From: an uncultured Dechloromonas sp.
Lineage (GTDB): Bacteria > Pseudomonadota > Gammaproteobacteria > Burkholderiales > Rhodocyclaceae
Direction: 5' to 3'
Assembly (NCBI GenBank): GCA_946477505.1
Contig: CAMKYP010000083.1
Location: 1 to 11,694 of the forward strand
Length of the DNA: 11,694 nucleotides
The notes beneath the pieces are model-generated. The model was not told the origin of the DNA. It made no database searches and saw only the letters and a program-made list of their open reading frames with translations. Below are positions 6,713 to 11,694 of this stretch, in pieces. Position 1 is the first letter of the stretch, and each line of letters opens with the position of its first letter. The position numbers and the translations under genes are program-made.

Positions 6713-7148
6713 CGGAGCGCACCTCCACCACCGGATGCGCACCCGCCTTGAGTCGGGTGAAGAAATCACGAATGACCGCCTCGAACTCTGGTCCTCCGGA
6801 CAGGCCCTGCATCAGCGCTACGCCGATACCTTGGATACGCAGATGGGACGCCACGCTGTCCAGTGCCTGCCGGACCCGAACCTCTGCATCGTCCGGGGGT
6901 AGCCCGTGCAAGAGCAGCAGGCCTCGAACCTGATCGTCCTTGGCCATGGCATCGAGGAGCGTCTGGCCTGCTGTCCCGGTTTCGGAGACCAGCTTCAAGA
7001 TCCTGGCGAGCCCTTTACCGTGCAGGTCCAGCACGACCTGCAGCAGTTCCTTCGCTGCCTCCCGGGCCGTCGGGTCGGGCAGGCCCTCCAACACCTGGAT
7101 CAGCGCCTCGATCCGCCGCACCTCCTGCTCGAACGCCGCGCTTTCCAT
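6705..7148 (-). CDS. NifU-like hydrogenase-operon protein lacking all cysteines
   Basis: This 147-residue protein resembles the NifU-domain proteins of group 1h hydrogenase operons: helical N-terminus with LPDPTAREAAKELLQVVLDL (about 23-42), then GLARILKLV and the typical LLLLHGLPP (about 77-85) followed by RVRQALDSV. In usual members this leads into a C-terminal NifU fold with HGGxVxLL and a C-x-x-C that holds an iron-sulfur cluster. Here the corresponding part reads HLRIQGIGVALMQGLSGGPEF, the CxxC is absent, and the protein has no cysteine at all. It therefore cannot be a cluster scaffold or carrier of the usual kind and may act structurally. The start ATG at 7148 lies 9 bases after the hhyL stop with a GAGGCGG site that includes the stop. 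No frameshift is apparent, because the frame stays open and overlaps the next gene normally. Confidence 0.75.
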   Translation of the reverse strand: MESAAFEQEVRRIEALIQVLEGLPDPTAREAAKELLQVVLDLHGKGLARILKLVSETGTAGQTLLDAMAKDDQVRGLLLLHGLPPDDAEVRVRQALDSVASHLRIQGIGVALMQGLSGGPEFEAVIRDFFTRLKAGAHPVVEVRSDA

Positions 7149-7157
7149 CGTGCCGCC

Positions 7158-7704
7158 TCAGGATCCGAATGCCCGGCCGAAGGTGGGCGAGTGGATAGTC
7201 TCGAGCGTCCTCCCCTTGCCCAGGTACATATGGACCCCACAGGGCAAACAGGGATCAAAACTGCGCACGGTGCGCATGATGTCGATGCCTTTGAATTTGC
7301 CCGGTCCGTTTTCTTCGAAGATCGGTGTGTTCTGCACCGCATCCTCATAGGGGCCCGGTGTGCCATAGATATCCCGCGGGCTGGCGTTCCAACAGGTAGG
7401 TGGGTAGGGATGGTAGTTGGCGATCTTCCCATCGCGGATCACCATGTGGTGGGACAGCACGCCGCGCACCGCCTCGTGAAAGCCACAGCCAATGGCCTCC
7501 TGCGGGACCTTGAACGCGGTCCAGGTCTCGGTCCGGCCTGCGCGGACCTCCTCCAAGGCCTGCTCGACGAAATAAAGTGCCGCCGCCGCCGCATATGCCT
7601 GAAAATAGGTGCGCGCGCGATCGCGCTCGAGGGCGTTGCTCCACTGTGGGATCTTCCACTCGAGTTCGACCTCTGGCAGCAACGCGGTCTTCGGCAGATA
7701 GATC
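7158..7704 (-). pseudogene. hhyL: hhyL 3' fragment: C-terminal part of group 1h hydrogenase large subunit
   Basis: This is the distal 180 codons of the large subunit, cut off from the rest by the IS. The frame is open from the insertion boundary: IYLPKTALLPEVE joins directly to what precedes the IS. It ends SFDPCLPCGVHMYLGKG and about 15 more residues. DPCLPCGVH is the L2 motif (D569, C571, C574, H577 of the reconstructed 600-residue protein); its two cysteines hold the Ni-Fe centre together with those of L1. Cleavage after the histidine would release a 23-residue C-terminal extension, the job of the protease downstream. A TTG at 7682 could start a 174-residue product, but there is no good ribosome site, and such a fragment could not form the active site. 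The sequence shows no further lesion, so the insertion looks recent. Confidence 0.92.
7700..7704. repeat. Target-site duplication, left copy (AGATC)
   Basis: AGATC directly precedes the CCTGAATCC end of the IS and is repeated after its other end at 9410-9414. Five bases fits the 4-5 bp duplications of the IS1380 family. Because it lies within hhyL codons on both sides, it marks the exact insertion point. Confidence 0.9.
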
Positions 7705-7720
7705 CCTGAATCCGTGTTCG
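7705..7720 (+). repeat. IS left terminal inverted repeat
   Basis: CCTGAATCCGTGTTCG; it differs from the right end at positions 3 and 14. Pairing of the ends with the adjacent AGATC repeat defines the left boundary of the element. Confidence 0.88.
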
Positions 7721-7946
7721 TAAAAGTTCAAACCATTCCTGAAGGCTGCCGAGCGTGAATTTTCAGCTTGGCGCCCCTGCTTTTCGATCGGCCGATGGTC
7801 TCGATGGGGTTGGTTTGTTTCATTTTGCCCCCGAAAGTCGGCGCTGGCGGGACGGCGCTACGGCATTCTTTTGCTCCAGCGCGTGCCGCCACCTTCCATG
7901 GCAACGGAATCGGGTTGATCGGCAAGATTTGGCTGTCGCGGTGATG

Positions 7947-9320
7947 TCATGGCGAGGCCGCTTGCCACAATTGCTCTTGCAGCGCGCTGAACACCTTCGC
8001 GTGCGCCGCCACGCCACGCCCGAAGTCCAGCACCAGACGACGTGCGTGCGCTACAAACTTCGCTGCCCGGTACATGATCTCCTGCAGCACCGTCTTCAAT
8101 CGTCTGCGCTTGGCCGGGTGCCGGATCGGCGCAATGTCACCCGTCAGACCCAGCTGACCCAGCAGACGCAGGCAGTTGTAAGCAAACGCCGCCAGATGCA
8201 CGATCGCATCGTTGGTATCGAACTTGCCCGAGGGCAGTCGCTCCAGGTCCAGGTCGGTCTTGATCTCGGAATGGAACTGCTCGTGCGTTCCATGGTGCTG
8301 GTACAACTCGATCACCGCTGCCGCCGGCTCGCCCAGGCTAGTCCACCAGCCGGAGAGTTCGATCTCGGGCATCAGCAGACGCTGGCCCTTCTTGTCGATG
8401 CTGCGCTCGGTGACCTGCACGATCAGCCGGAAGCTGCGCCGGACCTTCTTCCACGATCTTTCGACCTCGATCGAAATGAGACCGACCCGCTTGCCCGGGC
8501 GCGTCTGGACAAATGCCCGGGCTTGTTCGACACGCCTGACCCAGGCCGCCTTGTCCTGCTTTCTCGGATTCCACTTGGTGATGAAGTCGAACGAACGCCC
8601 CAGGTTCGCCCAGCGATCCCTTTCTTCGGCCTGCATGAACAGCAGGTGGGCGCCATCGAAGCCGCTGTCCATGCGCAGCAGCACTTTGGCGTCTGCCGGA
8701 CAACGCCGGGCCACCAGACGATCGATGCGCGGGAAGACCCGCTCGAGGAAATAATCCGTCTCGAAGGCCGAGTGCTGTTTGCCCGCACGCAGTTCCAGGC
8801 CGATGTTCCAGCCTTCGTTGCCAAGATAGGCGGCAATCGGGCAATAACCATCGATGCCTTGATAGGTGCGGCTGACTTCTTCCTTCTTCGTGTCCGAATT
8901 GTTCATGACGAAGGTGTCAATGTCGGCGCAGATGTAGCCCTTGTGGGCCGTGATCGGCGCCTCAGTGCGTTCGAGCAGGCGCAGCGTGAGTTCGTCGGTG
9001 CGTTCGCGCAGCGCGGCACCCCTGGCGTCAAGCCGCTGGCGGATCCAGACACTGCCGGGCACCTTGGACAAGCCGAGGGCTTCCTTGAAGAACCGGTCGT
9101 TCCGAAACGGCTCGATGGCTTCAAAGTCGCTCTTGCCCAGACTCAACAGCCCCACCATCGACTTGACGATGTCCGAGGTCTTCATACCCTGCGACACTGG
9201 CAGACGAGAATCCATCACCGCTTCCACTTGCGCCGCCCGGCAGCATTGGCCGATCAGCGCCAGCCCGGAGTGCGAGGTCAGGTTCAGCTTGCCACTCTGG
9301 CGGACTTCAAATCGAGGCAT
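7947..9320 (-). CDS. IS1380-family DDE transposase
   Basis: This is a 457-residue transposase of normal length for the family, apparently intact. Recognisable family blocks are ICADIDTFVMNNSDTKKE (first catalytic Asp at 133 or 135), TYQGIDGYCPIAAYLGNEGW (152-171), LLRMDSGFDGAHL (second Asp, D218) and HEQFHSEIKTDLDLERLPSG (catalytic Glu, E352). Together these give a complete DDE triad for cut-and-paste movement. The ATG at 9320 lies 89 bases inside the right end of the element; no strong ribosome site is visible, which is common for transposases. Since gene and ends are intact, the element may still be mobile, and precise excision would repair hhyL. Confidence 0.95.
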   Translation of the reverse strand: MPRFEVRQSGKLNLTSHSGLALIGQCCRAAQVEAVMDSRLPVSQGMKTSDIVKSMVGLLSLGKSDFEAIEPFRNDRFFKEALGLSKVPGSVWIRQRLDARGAALRERTDELTLRLLERTEAPITAHKGYICADIDTFVMNNSDTKKEEVSRTYQGIDGYCPIAAYLGNEGWNIGLELRAGKQHSAFETDYFLERVFPRIDRLVARRCPADAKVLLRMDSGFDGAHLLFMQAEERDRWANLGRSFDFITKWNPRKQDKAAWVRRVEQARAFVQTRPGKRVGLISIEVERSWKKVRRSFRLIVQVTERSIDKKGQRLLMPEIELSGWWTSLGEPAAAVIELYQHHGTHEQFHSEIKTDLDLERLPSGKFDTNDAIVHLAAFAYNCLRLLGQLGLTGDIAPIRHPAKRRRLKTVLQEIMYRAAKFVAHARRLVLDFGRGVAAHAKVFSALQEQLWQAASP

Positions 9321-9393
9321 GATCAGTTGGGTGAATCATCGCAATGCGGTATTTTCGCAAAGAATCAAATGGTTGCGGTTGATTTATGACAAA

Positions 9394-9409
9394 CGCACAC
9401 GGATTCGGG
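9394..9409 (-). repeat. IS right terminal inverted repeat
   Basis: On the minus strand it reads CCCGAATCCGTGTGCG. It is followed on the plus strand by AGATC (9410-9414). This is the end proximal to the transposase start. Confidence 0.88.
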
Positions 9410-9414
9410 AGATC
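9410..9414. repeat. Target-site duplication, right copy (AGATC)
   Basis: Second copy of the 5-bp repeat. On the minus strand hhyL reads GTA AAG ATC here; joining it to the sequence beyond the left copy gives AAG ATC TAT CTG CCG, in frame. Confidence 0.9.
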
Positions 9415-10709
9415 TTTACGCTTTGGCCGGTCGCTTTGATGTACCCGATATCCACCAGCCCGGCCAGGGCCGTCACCCACAGCCGGGCGATGGCCCCCCC
9501 GCCGGTATCCAGCGCCAGGTGATCACCGCTGCGCTTGTCGAGCCAGCGCGGCGACATGACCCAGGTGTACTTGTCGTTGAAATCGCGCTTCTGTGGTCGT
9601 GGAAGGGTAGTCTGATTCCAGGGATGGAGCTGATCCACCGGGTTACCCAGAGGGTCGGTCTTAACGAAGACCTTCCCGCCATCCCAATCGTCATAGAAGG
9701 AGCTGCCCAGCAGGATGCGAATCTGCAGGTTGATCTCCACCAGGTCGGTGCTGATCAGTTCGCCGTCGACCACCACCCCCGGGGTGACGAACATGGAGCG
9801 CCCCCATTGGCTCATCGTCTTGTAGTCGTAGTCACAGACCACAGGGTTCTGGAACGCCCCCCAGCAACCGAGCAGTATCCGCCGCTTACCCACCTCTTCG
9901 TAGCCTGGCAGGGCTTGGTAGAAAAAGTCGAACAAGTCATCGTGTAGGGGCACCACCTTCTTCATGAACTCCACGTACTTCATCAGCCGCGTCAGATAAT
10001 CAGTGAACACTTGGACCGTGGCCACCGTCCCCACGCCACCAGGATAGAGCGTCGAGGGGTGGACGTGGCGCCCTTCCATCAGGCAGAACATCTCCCGGGT
10101 CAGACGACTCATCTGCAGGGATTCGCGGTAGAAGTCGCCGCTGAAGGGATTGAGGGCCTGCATGATGTCGGCGATGGTACGATAGCCGTGCAGATGCGCA
10201 TGGGGTGCCTCGGTCTGCTCGGCTTGGATCAGCAGGCCCGGGTTGGTTTCCTTGACCATCTGCGCGCAGAAGTCGACTCCCACCAGGTTGTCCTGATAGA
10301 GGCAGTGATCGAACATGTACTCGGCGGCCTCGCCGAGGTTGATGATCCACTCGGCCAGAGGCGGCGGCTTCACCCCGAAGGCCATGTTCTGGGTATACAC
10401 CGCGCAGGTGGCGTGATTGTCGCCGCAGATGCCGCAGATGCGGCTGGTGATGAAGTGGGCATCCCGCGGGTCCTTGTTGCGCATGAAGACGCTGTAGCCG
10501 CGAAAGATGGATGAGGTGCTGTGGCACTCCGCAACGCGGCGATTCTGGAAGTCGATCTTGGTGTAGATGCCCAGGCTCCCCACGATCCGTGTGATCGGAT
10601 CCCAGCTCATCTCCACCAGCTTGTTCGGGGTGATGGTCCTGGTCGGTCCGGTTTGCGGCTCAGTGGACATGGTCTTTCTCCCAGGCTTGGCCAAGGCTGC
10701 TGCAGCTCG

Positions 10710-11694
10710 TTATTTCGTCTTGTACCCGGTGGTCAGCTCCGGACGCTTGTGGCGCCACTTGGGCTCCTTGTTGAGGGTGGAGTTGGTGAGCCTGCGCAGC
10801 GCCCGGATCAGCCGGCCGTAAGGTTGGATCAGGTTCGAGGACAGGGCGGCCCCGGGGGGCGGGTCCATGAAGGGCATGAACTTGTCCGGAAACCCGGGCA
10901 TCGTACAACCAATGCAGATGCCGCCCACGTTGGGGCAGCCGCCGATGCCATCCATCCAGCCTCGCCTCGGGACGTTGCACTGCACCACGGGCCCCCAGCA
11001 CCCCAGTTTGACAATGCACTTGGGCGAGCCGTACTCCCTGGCGAAGTTCGCCTCCTCGTAGTAGCCACCTCGAGGGCAGTTGTCGTGCACGCTCCTGCCG
11101 AACAACCACTTGGGCCTCAGGGCTTGGTCCAGCGGGATCATGGGGGCGCGCCCGGCGAGCTGATAGAGCAGATACAGGAGCGTTTCCATGAAGTTGTCCG
11201 GCTGGACCGGGCAGCCGGGGACATTGACGATGGGGATACCGATCTTCGACTTCCAGTCCCAACCCAGGTAATCGGCCAGGCCCATGCAGCCAGTGGGATT
11301 ACCGGCCATGGCGTGAATCCCACCGTAGGTGGCACAGGTGCCAGCACCCACTACGGCCAGGGCCTTGGGGGCCAGACGATCCAGCCACTCTGCGGTGGTG
11401 ATGGGCTGCCCGGTCTTTTCGTCCACGCCCATGGCGGCCCAGTAACCCTCGGACTTGATCCGTTCATTGGGGATGGAGCCTTCGACCACCAGGATGAAGT
11501 TCTCGATCTCGCCCCGGTCGGCCTTGTGCCAGTAGGCCATCAACTCGTCGCCGTTCTCATAGGCGAGGACCGGGTTATGCAAGTGGACCTTCGGGAGTCC
11601 GGGGATCGCTCCCAGGACAATGTCCTCGATACTGGGCTGGGTGGCAGCGGTGATGGAGATGGTATCGCCGTCGCAGCCGAGCCCCGCCGTGATC
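10710..11694 (-). CDS. hhyS: Group 1h [NiFe]-hydrogenase small subunit, 5' end outside the window
   Basis: This is the electron-transfer subunit with three iron-sulfur clusters; 327 codons are present and the frame continues past the window edge. The first visible residues ITAGLGCDGDTISITAATQ carry the C-D-G-D motif (codons at 11675-11664): in group 1h enzymes such as the Ralstonia eutropha actinobacterial-type hydrogenase the proximal cluster has three Cys and one Asp ligand, in contrast to the CxxC of other groups. Further ligands are in GTCATYGG, VPGCPVQPDNF, VHDNCPRGG, and the run KLGCWGPVVQCN...GGCPNVGGICIGCTMPGFPDKF. No C-terminal membrane helix is seen. It lies directly upstream of hhyL in one transcription unit. 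A TTG at 11582 is not the start, because strongly conserved sequence precedes it. Confidence 0.95.
   Translation of the reverse strand, partial: ITAGLGCDGDTISITAATQPSIEDIVLGAIPGLPKVHLHNPVLAYENGDELMAYWHKADRGEIENFILVVEGSIPNERIKSEGYWAAMGVDEKTGQPITTAEWLDRLAPKALAVVGAGTCATYGGIHAMAGNPTGCMGLADYLGWDWKSKIGIPIVNVPGCPVQPDNFMETLLYLLYQLAGRAPMIPLDQALRPKWLFGRSVHDNCPRGGYYEEANFAREYGSPKCIVKLGCWGPVVQCNVPRRGWMDGIGGCPNVGGICIGCTMPGFPDKFMPFMDPPPGAALSSNLIQPYGRLIRALRRLTNSTLNKEPKWRHKRPELTTGYKTK

Larger units (their letters stand above)
7705..9409 (-). mobile_element. IS1380-family insertion sequence inside hhyL
   Basis: This 1705-bp element has one transposase gene on the minus strand, the same direction as the interrupted hydrogenase gene. 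Its ends are CCTGAATCCGTGTTCG (left) and, as reverse complement, CCCGAATCCGTGTGCG (right), matching at 14 of 16 bases. A direct repeat AGATC flanks it. Size, the CC(T/C)-type ends, 5-bp duplication and the transposase sequence all fit IS1380. Sequence between the transposase stop and the left end (7705-7946) holds no gene that I can support. Some IS1380 members (ISEcp1) drive neighbouring genes from an outward promoter; I found no convincing promoter at the left end pointing into the hhyL remainder. Confidence 0.95.
9384..10670 (-). pseudogene. hhyL: hhyL 5' fragment: N-terminal part of group 1h [NiFe]-hydrogenase large subunit
   Basis: These are the first 420 native codons of the catalytic subunit that would carry the Ni-Fe(CN)2CO site and oxidise H2. 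The L1 motif RICGICGDNHATC is at about residues 77-89, with C79 and C82 as metal ligands. The stretch SSIFRGYSVFMRNKDPRDAH and the L1 sequence are typical of group 1h. After SVKI the frame runs into the IS, adds eight foreign residues (SRIRVRLS) and stops at 9384. L2 is therefore lost, and the product cannot hold the Ni-Fe site. The start at ATG 10670 (MSTEPQTG) is preferred, with GGGAGAAAG just upstream; a TTG at 10694 would be in frame. It follows hhyS by 39 bases. With IS and one target copy removed the gene has 601 codons including stop (600 residues). Confidence 0.95.

Noticed and set aside
6906..7709. Plus-strand open frame of 267 codons
   Set aside because: It runs antisense through the NifU-like gene and the hhyL 3' fragment, both supported by homology; it also ends inside the IS boundary.
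7690..7745. Outward promoter at the left IS end driving the hhyL 3' fragment
   Set aside because: A TTGAAC is present on the minus strand, but no -10 box at 16-18 bases; the nearest TATC-like sequence is about 22 bases away.
7755..9389. Long plus-strand open frame (544 codons) across the IS
   Set aside because: It lies antisense to the complete IS1380 transposase, which has a clear DDE triad; the plus-strand product shows no recognisable domain and is a high-GC mirror frame.
1..11694. CRISPR arrays, tRNA or rRNA genes, ICE attachment sites
   Set aside because: No regularly spaced repeats, cloverleaf-like tRNA sequence or integrase/att arrangement was seen in the window.

Overview
The window looks like part of an integrative and conjugative element (ICE) or ICE-derived island from a high-GC proteobacterium, probably beta- or gamma-. 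At its left end are two ICE transfer genes of the PFL_4697-type conjugation system. The rest is a minus-strand cargo region dominated by a group 1h ("actinobacterial-type", formerly group 5) [NiFe]-hydrogenase operon. The species cannot be named from the sequence.

Left part, plus strand (1-1821): the C-terminal part of a TraD/VirD4-like coupling ATPase overlaps the start of a DUF4400 (TIGR03747-like) ICE membrane protein by four bases (ATGA). The DUF4400 gene runs tail-to-tail into a minus-strand pair. That pair is a large zeta-toxin-like P-loop kinase (stop at 2045) and an 81-residue truncated MocR/GntR winged-helix protein whose start overlaps the kinase stop in ATGCTGA. The helix-turn-helix (HTH) reading frame changes character near 1890 and ends inside the 3' end of the DUF4400 gene, so a recombination junction probably lies there.

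Right part, minus strand (11694 down to 4042): in transcription order the genes are hydrogenase small subunit hhyS (5' end outside the window), large subunit hhyL, a cysteine-free NifU-like protein, a DUF6084 protein, a conserved 454-residue uncharacterised protein, a hydrogenase maturation protease and a 35-residue membrane mini-protein (DUF6893-like). From NifU-like to protease the genes are tightly spaced or overlapping, which indicates one operon. The gene content matches what is known for high-affinity, oxygen-tolerant group 1h hydrogenases. The small subunit has the unusual Cys-Asp-Gly-Asp motif of that group.

The key event is an IS1380-family insertion sequence of 1705 bp (7705-9409) inside hhyL. 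It has 16-bp imperfect terminal inverted repeats, a 5-bp target duplication (AGATC) and an apparently intact DDE transposase. It separates the N-terminal 420 codons (with the L1 RICGICG motif) from the C-terminal 180 codons (with the L2 DPCLPCGVH motif). Removing the element and one target copy restores a continuous 600-codon gene in frame. As assembled, the locus should not make an active hydrogenase, although every other visible gene of the operon is open.
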